In this document: piece by piece, positions 1 to 4,858 of the stretch
Numbering within the stretch: the first letter of the stretch is position 1
Layout of the letters: the number at the start of each line of letters is the position of its first letter
Notes under the pieces: model-generated
The model's database searches: none
The model's input: only the letters and a program-made list of their open reading frames with translations
Told to the model about the DNA's origin: nothing
Source: Oscillospiraceae bacterium
GTDB lineage: Bacteria; Bacillota; Clostridia; Oscillospirales; Ruminococcaceae
Direction: 5' to 3'
NCBI GenBank assembly: GCA_900768735.1
Contig: CAAGDZ010000133.1
Coordinates: 1 to 6,612 of the forward strand
Length of the DNA stretch: 6,612 nt
Position numbers and translations under genes: made by a program

Positions 1-862
1 CTGATATATTACATCCAAGCTCAGTTCCTACTTCATCGAGTGTTTTCCTCAAAGCGTCCATGTCATCAACAGGAATATTGTGACGATTATATGTGTCAAG
101 CAGTACATCAACAGCAGTAAGTTCCTTTTTGATTTTCTGTATCATGGACTGAATGCGGGTATTTCCTATCACAACAGCATATTCCTTGTTTTTCTTAGGC
201 TCTGCTTTCTGCTCAATAAAGCATTTTGGGGTTTCCGTCTTAACATTAAGCAATTTCATAGCATTGATAAATCCCGACTTTGTAACGATAATAAACCACC
301 TTACTGAAGCCTTTGGAAAGTTTGGATTTTCCGCTTTGAATGCCGCAAGTGCCGCTCCGTCAAGGTGGAAGTAGTCAGTTCCTATCTTGCCGTGCTTAAT
401 CAGCGCAGAATAAATTTTTGCATATTTTACACCAGTGAAATGGCTAATGTCAGCGATACTCAAAATAGCAATGCCGTTATATGTTTTATCATAATAATGA
501 TACTCGGCTGTTTCAAGCGTCAACTGCTCTGTGTCAGACTGTTTAACATTTCCGTGTACAGCTTTCGGTACAACGTCCTCAAACACCCACTTTTCAAATG
601 CCATAGCAGACGGCAGCTTACTGTGGCAGATAAGACGGTAAACGTCAGCTTCGGGAATGAAACTGAGCGATTGTATACCGCCTTTCGTAAGGGTGTCACG
701 TTTCGTTACACCCTTGCAATGATCAGCTACAGCCTTTCGGGGATTAACATATCCTAAAGCTTTCGCAACATCAGACGCACAGTACACAACTAAGCCTTTT
801 TCTTCAACACATCTTACAGAACCAAACTCTGTACTCGTTTTAGTGACTACTTTGTTACTCAT
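1..862 (-). CDS. BRO-N domain phage antirepressor, C-terminus cut by window edge
   Basis: This 287-codon frame is open to the left edge, so it is partial and the stop is not seen. It starts at an ATG with GAAAGGA six bases upstream. Residues about 11-105 match the BRO-N fold of phage antirepressors: the FGSVRC start, then YCASDVAKALGY, PRKAVADHC, a FIPEADVYRLICHSKLP segment and AFEKWVFEDVVP. Residues about 125-205 (ILSIADISHFTGVKYAKIY and a following SGFINAMKLL) look like a second small DNA- or protein-binding domain, and the rest is charged and helical. Known BRO-N antirepressors inactivate the prophage repressor or bind DNA to switch a lysogen to lytic growth. It is the last gene of the minus-strand module beginning near 1436. 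A plus-strand promoter overlaps its leader, so antisense control is likely. The domain call is confident; the exact target is unknown. Confidence 0.87.
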   Translation of the reverse strand, partial: MSNKVVTKTSTEFGSVRCVEEKGLVVYCASDVAKALGYVNPRKAVADHCKGVTKRDTLTKGGIQSLSFIPEADVYRLICHSKLPSAMAFEKWVFEDVVPKAVHGNVKQSDTEQLTLETAEYHYYDKTYNGIAILSIADISHFTGVKYAKIYSALIKHGKIGTDYFHLDGAALAAFKAENPNFPKASVRWFIIVTKSGFINAMKLLNVKTETPKCFIEQKAEPKKNKEYAVVIGNTRIQSMIQKIKKELTAVDVLLDTYNRHNIPVDDMDALRKTLDEVGTELGCNIS

Positions 863-877
863 AACATATCCTTTCGT

Positions 878-906
878 TTGACACTTTCCGAAAAATATGC
901 TATAAT
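878..906 (+). promoter_or_regulatory. Consensus sigma-A promoter, plus strand, antisense to the antirepressor leader
   Basis: TTGACA at 878-883 and TATAAT at 901-906 are separated by exactly 17 bases, and a TGC precedes the -10, giving an extended -10. Both hexamers are perfect. No plus-strand gene follows, but an intrinsic terminator lies about 35 bases after the -10. The promoter starts just 15 bases upstream of the antirepressor ATG on the other strand, so it occupies that gene's leader and could interfere with it. Imperfect inverted copies of TTTCGG..AGTG (near 882-894 and 921-931) flank it and could be a regulator site. Confidence 0.75.
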
Positions 907-912
907 ATATAT

Positions 913-981
913 GCAATCTCTTTCGGGAGTGTTGTTTTTAAATGCTCGCTTGTCGGTTCAAGGAAAAGCGGGCATTTTCCT
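913..981 (+). ncRNA. Predicted antisense small RNA in the arc-like/antirepressor gap (RNA1)
   Basis: Predicted from a perfect promoter at 878-906 and a terminator hairpin at 940-977, giving a transcript of roughly 65-70 nt. It contains a small hairpin with a UUCG tetraloop (CUCU-UUCG-GGAG at 918-929) followed by the terminator stem. It has no convincing reading frame. It is complementary to the minus-strand message between the Arc-like gene (stop at 980) and the antirepressor (start at 862), but not to the antirepressor ribosome-binding site itself. By position it parallels sar RNA of phage P22, encoded between arc and ant. Ends are estimates; no transcript has been seen. Confidence 0.5.
940..978 (+). 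terminator. Intrinsic terminator of RNA1
   Basis: A 12-base stem (940-951 with 966-977) and a 14-base loop are followed by TTTT, CC and TATTT. One stem pair is U-G on the plus-strand RNA but A-C on the minus strand, so the plus strand folds better. The T tract is broken, so the strength is moderate. Confidence 0.5.
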
Positions 982-1168
982 ATTTAAGACCTTTTCTAAT
1001 AAGCTGCTTAAGCTGTGTTGCAACAGGCTTATTATCATCTATAGCAGATAAAATATCGCTGTCTGTCTTTTTATTCAGCTTAATCACAACTCTACGCACA
1101 TTTTCAGCTTCATACTTTTCTTGTGCGGCATATTTCGACTTCTTGCCGTTTTCGCTTATTTTAATCAC
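980..1168 (-). CDS. Small Arc/ribbon-helix-helix-like protein
   Basis: This codes for about 62 residues from a GTG, ending at TAG. The core is recognisable as a very common small Firmicute family: a lysine-rich N-terminus, then YEAENVRRVVIKLNKKTD, an acidic helix with SDILSAIDD, and a final helix TQLKQLIRKGL. A short strand (VRRVVIKLN) followed by two helices is the Arc/MetJ ribbon-helix-helix pattern, which normally acts as a dimeric DNA-binding repressor. The start is uncertain: the frame stays open to a TTG at 1228 without a Shine-Dalgarno, and AAAGGG lies only two bases before the GTG at 1168, or five before an ATT. It lies between the 37-aa gene and the antirepressor, the place that arc holds before ant in P22. 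That it represses the promoter at 1436-1464 is inference. Confidence 0.72.
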   Translation of the reverse strand: MIKISENGKKSKYAAQEKYEAENVRRVVIKLNKKTDSDILSAIDDNKPVATQLKQLIRKGLK

Positions 1169-1176
1169 ACCCTTTC

Positions 1177-1206
1177 TTGACAGAAAGGAGCAAGCCGTGA
1201 TATAAT
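1177..1206 (+). promoter_or_regulatory. Consensus sigma-A promoter, plus strand, antisense to the Arc-like gene leader
   Basis: TTGACA at 1177-1182 and TATAAT at 1201-1206 are separated by 18 bases, with TGA making an extended -10. Both hexamers are perfect. The -35 overlaps the translation-start region of the Arc-like gene on the opposite strand, so binding here could also hinder that gene. Downstream there is only a structured stretch ending in a strong terminator at 1254-1290. Confidence 0.72.
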
Positions 1207-1212
1207 AATATA

Positions 1213-1290
1213 AGCAAGGCGGCGGCAAGTCCGCCCGGCTTATAGTTTCTGTGGAAGTTCTGCTTACTTAAGCAGGGCTTCTATTTTTTT
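1213..1290 (+). ncRNA. Predicted structured antisense small RNA over the 3' end of the 37-aa gene (RNA2)
   Basis: This is bounded by a consensus promoter and a strong intrinsic terminator, for an RNA of about 78 nt. The 5' part folds into a GC-rich hairpin: TAAGC and GGCGG pair with CCGCC and GCTTA between 1211 and 1242. The 3' part is the terminator hairpin. It is complementary to the last nine codons of the 37-aa gene and to the gap before the Arc-like gene. Overlap with the 3' end of a tiny convergent gene is the layout of type I toxin-antitoxin pairs such as txpA/ratA, but it also fits a second sar-like RNA. The predicted ends are estimates. Confidence 0.55.
1254..1290 (+). terminator. 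Strong intrinsic terminator of RNA2
   Basis: A 12-base stem (1254-1265 with 1270-1281) has an ACTT loop and is followed by TA and seven Ts. Two stem pairs are U-G only when read on the plus strand, which fixes its orientation. It lies inside the 3' end of the 37-aa gene on the other strand. Confidence 0.75.
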
Positions 1291-1377
1291 AAGTGCTTCA
1301 TCCTTGTCTTTGCTGTCTTTGATTATCTGGATTATAGCTTTAATCACAAGTCTTACAGTATCGTTCATTTCGTCCAT
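1264..1377 (-). CDS. 37-aa peptide, first gene of the regulatory module
   Basis: The ATG has an ideal AAAGGAGG six to seven bases upstream, and the frame ends in TAA after 37 codons. The peptide has an acidic start, a short hydrophobic helix (TVRLVIKAIIQIIKDS) and a charged helix (DEALKKIEALLK). It therefore looks amphipathic rather than like a classic membrane toxin. I recognise the general look from small Ruminococcus-type proteins but know no function. It is the first gene after the operator-controlled promoter at 1436-1464, about 50 bases downstream of the predicted start site. Its 3' end is overlapped by the convergent predicted RNA2. It could be a type I toxin, a small regulator or a leader peptide; the sequence does not decide. 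The gene call itself is well supported by the promoter and ribosome-binding site. Confidence 0.7.
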   Translation of the reverse strand: MDEMNDTVRLVIKAIIQIIKDSKDKDEALKKIEALLK

Positions 1378-1435
1378 GTTAACCTCCTTTCTCGGCTTGC
1401 CCCGTGATTAGTGGCTTTCTTTTTCCACTGTCATT

Positions 1436-1464
1436 ATTATATCATAGGGTAACCCTATTGTCAA
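1436..1464 (-). promoter_or_regulatory. Consensus sigma-A promoter for the 37-aa/Arc-like/antirepressor operon
   Basis: On the minus strand, TTGACA (1464-1459) and TATAAT (1441-1436) are separated by exactly 17 bases, with TGA forming an extended -10. Upstream, 1471-1500 is almost pure A/T with long A and T tracts, which could act as an UP element. The expected start is near 1429, leading into the 37-aa gene. Confidence 0.82.
1444..1458. promoter_or_regulatory. Perfect 15-bp palindrome filling the promoter spacer, likely operator
   Basis: ATAGGGT and ACCCTAT flank a single central base, giving perfect 7-base arms. The palindrome fits exactly between the -35 and -10 elements, so a bound dimer would block polymerase. 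The P22 Arc operator is likewise centred between -35 and -10 of Pant. The binding protein is not known; the Arc-like product of the same operon is the first candidate. Confidence 0.65.
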
Positions 1465-1497
1465 GAGGTTTTTAAAAATTTTTTTTTATTTTTATGA

Positions 1498-1530
1498 TTA
1501 TAAGAAAACCGCTTACTGGGGTAAGCGGTT
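1498..1530 (-). terminator. Intrinsic terminator after the DUF4926-like gene
   Basis: A perfect 10-base stem (1507-1516 with 1521-1530) has a 4-base loop. On the minus strand it is followed by TTTTCTTAT. The stem begins at the last base of the stop codon of the 62-aa gene. It separates the second toxin/immunity pair from the regulatory module. Confidence 0.72.
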
Positions 1531-1718
1531 CATAAAAGCTTTAAATCTTCTTCAACACAATCAAAAATAGGAAAAACGCCACCATAACCGTCAGAATGTT
1601 TGCCTTTTACGTTGCTTTCGACAGTAATTTTTGTGTTGTTTTTATTCTTCACAATATCAATTATTGTCCCTTCTACATTTTTGGATTTTATTAAAACCTT
1701 GTCATATAAGCTGAACAT
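1530..1718 (-). CDS. Small SH3-like (DUF4926-type) protein, probable immunity protein
   Basis: This gene has 62 codons, with ATG preceded by AGAGAGGA about ten bases upstream. It starts only five bases after the stop of the 185-aa gene, so it is probably translationally coupled. The sequence LYDKVLIKSKNVEGTIIDI, then alternating strands and a short C-terminal LKLL, resembles the DUF4926 pattern (D-x-V-x-L...G..GTVV...y.VEF...), an SH3-like barrel. From memory, DUF4926 proteins often lie next to DUF6883 proteins, which fits the tail of the upstream gene. Such a pair in this order and spacing is typical of a toxin followed by its immunity protein, here acting by binding the toxin in the cytoplasm. 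Family membership is a motif judgement, and the immunity role is inferred from context. Confidence 0.62.
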   Translation of the reverse strand: MFSLYDKVLIKSKNVEGTIIDIVKNKNNTKITVESNVKGKHSDGYGGVFPIFDCVEEDLKLL

Positions 1719-1723
1719 TTAAA

Positions 1724-2281
1724 TCAATCCTCTCTATGCGCCGTTATAAGGCGTGGTTTGCTGTTAGGAGTATCTTTTCTCCATACAGTTCTGAATCTTT
1801 TCTTGCTTGTGATGCCTAAATTCATAAAAACGCTAAAATCCTCTGTTCCGTCTGAACTTTTCTTTACATCAGTTATTTTAGAAATGTCAAAATTTGATTC
1901 GATATCATCGAATAATTTTTCGTAATCGCTTTCTTTATAACCAACGTCAAAAAATTCATCAGCGTGCTTCGCGCCCGGACTAAGCAAAAATTTCTTAATC
2001 TTATCCTGTGGAATTTCAAATTTTTCGCTTAATTTAATTATACCACTTTCCTCCGATTTGTCAACCCCATTCCCACTCGTAAACCTACCCGTATGCGGAT
2101 CGTGATTGTGGTTGTATCTTTCTTCCGTGTCACTGCTCATGCACTTGCTTATGTAATTATCATCGCTGAGCAGTTCGTATAATGCTTCAAGACACCTGCG
2201 TTGCATATCCGCAAGGAACGGGTCGTAAGTATGGCTGTTGCACAGCTGAAGCAGTTCTATATATCCGTCTATTGCTGTCAT
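1724..2281 (-). CDS. Putative phage-borne polymorphic toxin with DUF6883-like tail
   Basis: This gene has 185 codons, with ATG preceded by an ideal AGGAGG. Residues 1-50 are a short helical leader that I do not recognise (MTAIDGYIELLQL start). Residues 55-70, RYNHNHDPHTGRFTSG, are a linker like the one in the portal-fused protein at 5487-6527. Residues about 86-185 resemble DUF6883: KFEIPQDKIKKFLL, a Gly-Ala-Lys-His-Ala segment, FFDVGY, then FRTVWRKD and PRLITAH at the end. DUF6883 is of unknown function and is found as a C-terminal domain in toxin-like proteins and next to DUF4926. The immediately following 62-aa gene would be the immunity partner. The protein lacks any structural phage domain, so it may be an orphan toxin cassette left after a deletion. 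No catalytic residues can be named. An internal promoter lies at 2037-2064. Confidence 0.66.
   Translation of the reverse strand: MTAIDGYIELLQLCNSHTYDPFLADMQRRCLEALYELLSDDNYISKCMSSDTEERYNHNHDPHTGRFTSGNGVDKSEESGIIKLSEKFEIPQDKIKKFLLSPGAKHADEFFDVGYKESDYEKLFDDIESNFDISKITDVKKSSDGTEDFSVFMNLGITSKKRFRTVWRKDTPNSKPRLITAHRED
2037..2064 (-). promoter_or_regulatory. Intragenic extended -10 promoter inside the toxin gene
   Basis: On the minus strand, TTGACA (2064-2059) and TATAAT (2042-2037) are separated by 16 bases, with TGG before the -10. It lies within codons 73-82 of the 185-aa gene, right after the linker. The start site near 2030 would give a message with the toxin tail lacking its start codon, then the complete 62-aa immunity gene about 310 bases downstream. 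A similar element occurs in the portal-toxin gene at 5749-5777. Confidence 0.6.
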
Positions 2282-2293
2282 TTTACCTCCTAC

Positions 2294-2322
2294 TTGTGTT
2301 TTTTATTTTCCCGTGCTATCAT
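2294..2322 (+). promoter_or_regulatory. Possible promoter for the plus-strand winged-helix gene
   Basis: TTGTGT (2294-2299) and TATCAT (2317-2322) are separated by 17 bases, with TGC giving an extended -10. The start site would lie near 2328-2330, right at the GAAAGGAG ribosome-binding site, so the leader would be very short. Confidence 0.35.
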
Positions 2323-2344
2323 AAGCTGAAAGGAGTTGATTCAT

Positions 2345-2692
2345 ATGAACATTACCGATGTCAAGGTACTTAAATTCATAAAATCACACGGCAGGAAATC
2401 GACCGTAAAAAACACCGTTTTAAGCCGAAAATTCGGCAGTGAATGCGAAATATCTCTTAAAAATCTCGAAGATAGCAGGTATATCGAAAGCCCTGCACTG
2501 AATGACGGCTTTCAATTTGGGTTTTCATCGGGCGATGATTGGACAATAACCGTAAACGGATTATATTATCTGAGAAATTACAAAGAGGAACAAAAGCTGA
2601 CATCAAAGCAACGGCTTTTCAATTATTTTCTCGGCTTTGGTTCAGGCGTGCTTACGGGCGTTATAGTTCAGCTCTTTATCCGCTTATTATGA
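2345..2692 (+). CDS. Winged-helix-like protein with C-terminal membrane helix
   Basis: This is the only convincing plus-strand protein gene here. It has 115 codons from an ATG that sits nine bases after AAAGGAG; an in-frame TTG at 2336 is too close to that site. The N-terminal part (VKVLKFIKSHG, then a segment with VLSRKFGSECEISLKNLEDSRYIE) reads as a winged helix. WTITVNGLYYLRNY matches the last strand of such folds. Residues about 92-115 (YFLGFGSGVLTGVIVQLFIRLL) are a single membrane helix. Similar small winged-helix plus membrane-anchor proteins are common in Ruminococcus prophages, with unknown function. It diverges from the toxin gene and converges on the 34-aa gene, overlapping it by 17 bases. 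It breaks the minus-strand layout and is probably a cargo gene (moron). Confidence 0.68.
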   Translation: MNITDVKVLKFIKSHGRKSTVKNTVLSRKFGSECEISLKNLEDSRYIESPALNDGFQFGFSSGDDWTITVNGLYYLRNYKEEQKLTSKQRLFNYFLGFGSGVLTGVIVQLFIRLL

Positions 2693-2780
2693 GCCCCGCA
2701 ACCACCGACAGCAGACCGCCTATAGCCCCTGCTATCATAAATTCTGCGTGATCAAGTAGAAATTCCTTTATTCTTTCCAT
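2676..2780 (-). CDS. 34-aa single-pass membrane peptide after terL
   Basis: This 34-codon gene is easy to miss. The ATG has AAGGAG seven bases upstream, and the gene begins ten bases after the terminase stop. The sequence is a short charged N-terminus (MERIKEFLLDHAEF) followed by a hydrophobic, glycine-rich helix (MIAGAIGGLLSVVAGLIISG). Tiny membrane peptides of this kind sit between the terminase large subunit and portal genes in some Firmicute phages. The function is unknown; a holin-like role is possible but not shown. Its end overlaps the convergent plus-strand gene by 17 bases. Confidence 0.62.
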   Translation of the reverse strand: MERIKEFLLDHAEFMIAGAIGGLLSVVAGLIISG

Positions 2781-2790
2781 AACATTCTCC

Positions 2791-4737
2791 TTAATACTGC
2801 ACCACAAAATCCCCTGCCCCGTTAAGTATCTCCTGTTGCAACAGATACATAGCGTTAATCAGCGCTACAACCATATCAACCTTGCCCGCAGAGCGCTTTT
2901 TATTAACATATTTATTGAGGTTTGTATCTTCGGTACATCTCGCGTTACTGAAATTGATTTCAAGCAGCTTGTTTTCATCATACATGAATTTTTTCTGCAA
3001 AACACGCTCTTTAAGCCATTTTGTCGGCGGGTGGAGTACGCTGGAGTGCTGTTTTATCTCTACGCACTCTATCGGGTGCTTTTCATCGGCTTCAAGCTTT
3101 TGCACTGTGGAAATAGCATTGAAACGGTCAAAGCCGAGCTGTACGACATTTACGCCGTATTTTTCAGCTATATCCAGTATAAACCGCTCGACAAAGTCAT
3201 ATCCGATAATATCATCACCGCAGGCAAACGCTTCTCCGGCGGCGATATGCTGTTTGTAATGCACATTCTCCTTGTTGGATTTAATTTCAACGCGGTTTTC
3301 GGGAATAAAGCACCATACTTTACTGTATACCGTATCGGTTTCCTCGTCGTATGTAACCATAGCTACGGCGGTGTTGTCCTCTGTCTGTGAAAGGTCAAGC
3401 CCAAGAAATACCGAGCGACCTCGCCACCAGTCGTCGTCAATGACGTTCGCGCACGCTTGCACCGAGATAAGGTCTATATATCCCTCTGCTCCGACACCCT
3501 TATACTGTATGTTACAGTGCTTGCAGAGAAAATTCTCGCGCTTGTTTTCATACAGCACCGCAAGGGTTCGGCTGTTTTTAAGTTCCTCGAATAGGTTCGG
3601 CGAGGACAGTGCGACGGGGTTTGACTGATAAAGTACATTATCATCGGTCTCCCAGTCGGGGATAAGCTCTATATCCGGCTCATACAGCAGGGCGAATGTC
3701 TTTTTACCGTCTGTATATGTGCCGTCCAGCTGTTTTTTCGCTATGTCTATCTCATCGGTCAGACCGTTGCAGTCGTTCGGGTACTGCGTCGAGATGAGTA
3801 TACCGAGCTTTTCGGTGAGGTTTATCTGCGATGAGCGCATTGCCTCAACGGGATAGCTGCCCATAGCTCCGACCTCATCGGCGAGGAACACATGAGCGAG
3901 CTTGCCGTCAAGCTTGTCATTGCTGTACGCAAGCGGCGTATATTCGTTATCGGTAAGCAGACAGCGCACCTCTAAGCGCATTACTTTAAAGTGCTTTTCA
4001 AGTGCCGGAGAGGATTTTATAATCTTCCGCACCGCAACTTTAAGCTCACTGGACAGCTTTAAGTCAGGCGCAACGGAAAACAGGCGGGAAAATCTCGGGC
4101 AGATAAGCAGCGCAATTATGAATATAACCGCCGCCGTAAAGGTTTTGTAATTCTTTCGGGCGATTTCCAATAGTCCCGTCGTATAATACGGCGTGCCGTC
4201 CTTGCTCTTATCGGATACGATTTCGGGCTTGTCCTCATGCCCTCTTGTCTCAAACACACTGCACTCATCTCCGCGCATCTCTACAGATGTGCCGATATAT
4301 GCGGGTGTGTCGGTAAGTATAGATACTTCGAGCAGGTCAAAATCTTTAAGCCGCCTGCGGTCTACACCCTCGCGGTACTGCTCCCAATCGGATTTCGGGT
4401 CACAAAAGCCGAACGACCAGCCTCTGAGCTCGCCGTTTTTCGCCGCCTGCACAACCTCGCTGTCGGTGATGTCGGCGTCTGCGTGCAGTCCGATATTGTC
4501 CTCTTTCAGCACAAGGGTCTTTCCGGCTGTCGAGCCTATATCCCTGCCGTGATTATATTTCAGCTTTATGTCAGCTCGGCGGCTTAGTGCGCGACTGAAA
4601 GCGCCCGCCTCGACCTGCTCCACAAAATCCCGTGTAGCTTCTCTCGCCATTGCCGGCGGAAGTATGCGGCTGTCACGCTCGACGGCGTTAACATAGCCGC
4701 TGATGTGTACGGAGTTGCTTCGGATTTCTATTTTCAA
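2791..4737 (-). CDS. Fusion of HK97-type prohead protease with N-terminally truncated terminase large subunit
   Basis: This gene has 648 codons. The start is a TTG with AGGAGG seven to eight bases upstream; the longer frame up to 4794 runs through a terminator hairpin and is rejected. Residues 1-165 are a prohead protease of family S78 with the expected triad: His63 (KYNHGRDIG), Ser108 (GWSFGF) and Glu137 (LLEVSILTDTPAY). Such proteases mature the capsid. Residues about 178-648 are the terminase large subunit: Walker A-like ARKNYKT (Lys198-Thr199), Walker B VFLADE (Asp287-Glu288), coupling motif ILISTQ, then an RNase H-type nuclease with Asp448 (LGLDLS), Asp537 (GFDRFN) and Asp621 (VDMVVALINAM). 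About 100 residues that normally precede Walker A in TerL, including the adenine-binding part, are absent. Portal and capsid genes do not separate the two halves. It is either a deletion fusion that is no longer active in packaging or an assembly error; the frame is otherwise intact. Confidence 0.85.
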   Translation of the reverse strand: MKIEIRSNSVHISGYVNAVERDSRILPPAMAREATRDFVEQVEAGAFSRALSRRADIKLKYNHGRDIGSTAGKTLVLKEDNIGLHADADITDSEVVQAAKNGELRGWSFGFCDPKSDWEQYREGVDRRRLKDFDLLEVSILTDTPAYIGTSVEMRGDECSVFETRGHEDKPEIVSDKSKDGTPYYTTGLLEIARKNYKTFTAAVIFIIALLICPRFSRLFSVAPDLKLSSELKVAVRKIIKSSPALEKHFKVMRLEVRCLLTDNEYTPLAYSNDKLDGKLAHVFLADEVGAMGSYPVEAMRSSQINLTEKLGILISTQYPNDCNGLTDEIDIAKKQLDGTYTDGKKTFALLYEPDIELIPDWETDDNVLYQSNPVALSSPNLFEELKNSRTLAVLYENKRENFLCKHCNIQYKGVGAEGYIDLISVQACANVIDDDWWRGRSVFLGLDLSQTEDNTAVAMVTYDEETDTVYSKVWCFIPENRVEIKSNKENVHYKQHIAAGEAFACGDDIIGYDFVERFILDIAEKYGVNVVQLGFDRFNAISTVQKLEADEKHPIECVEIKQHSSVLHPPTKWLKERVLQKKFMYDENKLLEINFSNARCTEDTNLNKYVNKKRSAGKVDMVVALINAMYLLQQEILNGAGDFVVQY

Positions 4738-4766
4738 TAGGTTTTCCTCCTTTCGCATTATTTTTG

Positions 4767-4832
4767 TGCATAAAAATACCGTCTTGTTTTTCAAGGCGGT
4801 AAAATTATTGAATTGTCTGCATAAAAATACCG
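4767..4832. repeat. 15-bp direct repeat associated with the two terminators
   Basis: TGCATAAAAATACCG occurs at 4767-4781 and again at 4818-4832, 51 bases apart. Each copy forms the T tract and the outer stem arm of one minus-strand terminator. This suggests that one terminator was duplicated or brought in with the upstream cassette. Confidence 0.6.
4772..4800 (-). terminator. Intrinsic terminator, second of a tandem pair
   Basis: The stem is 4778-4786 with 4792-4800 and the loop is five bases. One C-A mismatch falls in the middle on the minus strand. It is followed there by ATTTTTAT. It lies immediately upstream of the protease-terminase gene and within the falsely extended reading frame. 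Confidence 0.6.
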
Positions 4833-4848
4833 CTCCTTTCGGAACGGT
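4822..4848 (-). terminator. Intrinsic terminator, first of a tandem pair
   Basis: An 8-base stem (4829-4836 with 4841-4848) has a GAAA tetraloop and one U-G pair on the minus strand. It is followed by ATTTTTAT. It lies about ten bases after the stop of the DUF2513-like gene and closes the portal-toxin block. Confidence 0.75.
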
Positions 4849-4858
4849 CGTAACACTT

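Noticed and set aside
942..1205. Plus-strand frame of 87 codons starting in the RNA1 region
   Set aside because: The frame crosses the RNA1 terminator hairpin and is antisense to the Arc-like gene; its serine/phenylalanine-rich content is typical of a shadow frame.
1169..1228. N-terminal extension of the Arc-like gene to a TTG at 1228
   Set aside because: It has no Shine-Dalgarno, encodes a cysteine/tyrosine-rich segment unlike the family and overlaps the opposite-strand promoter and RNA hairpin.
2836..3390. Long plus-strand frame of 184 codons
   Set aside because: It lies antisense to the terminase nuclease region, has no ribosome-binding site and no recognisable protein features; it is a shadow of a GC-skewed coding strand.
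4738..4794. Nineteen extra N-terminal codons of the protease-terminase frame from an ATG at 4794
   Set aside because: They run through the arm, loop and T tract of an intrinsic terminator and have no ribosome-binding site; the TTG at 4737 has AGGAGG and begins the normal protease sequence.
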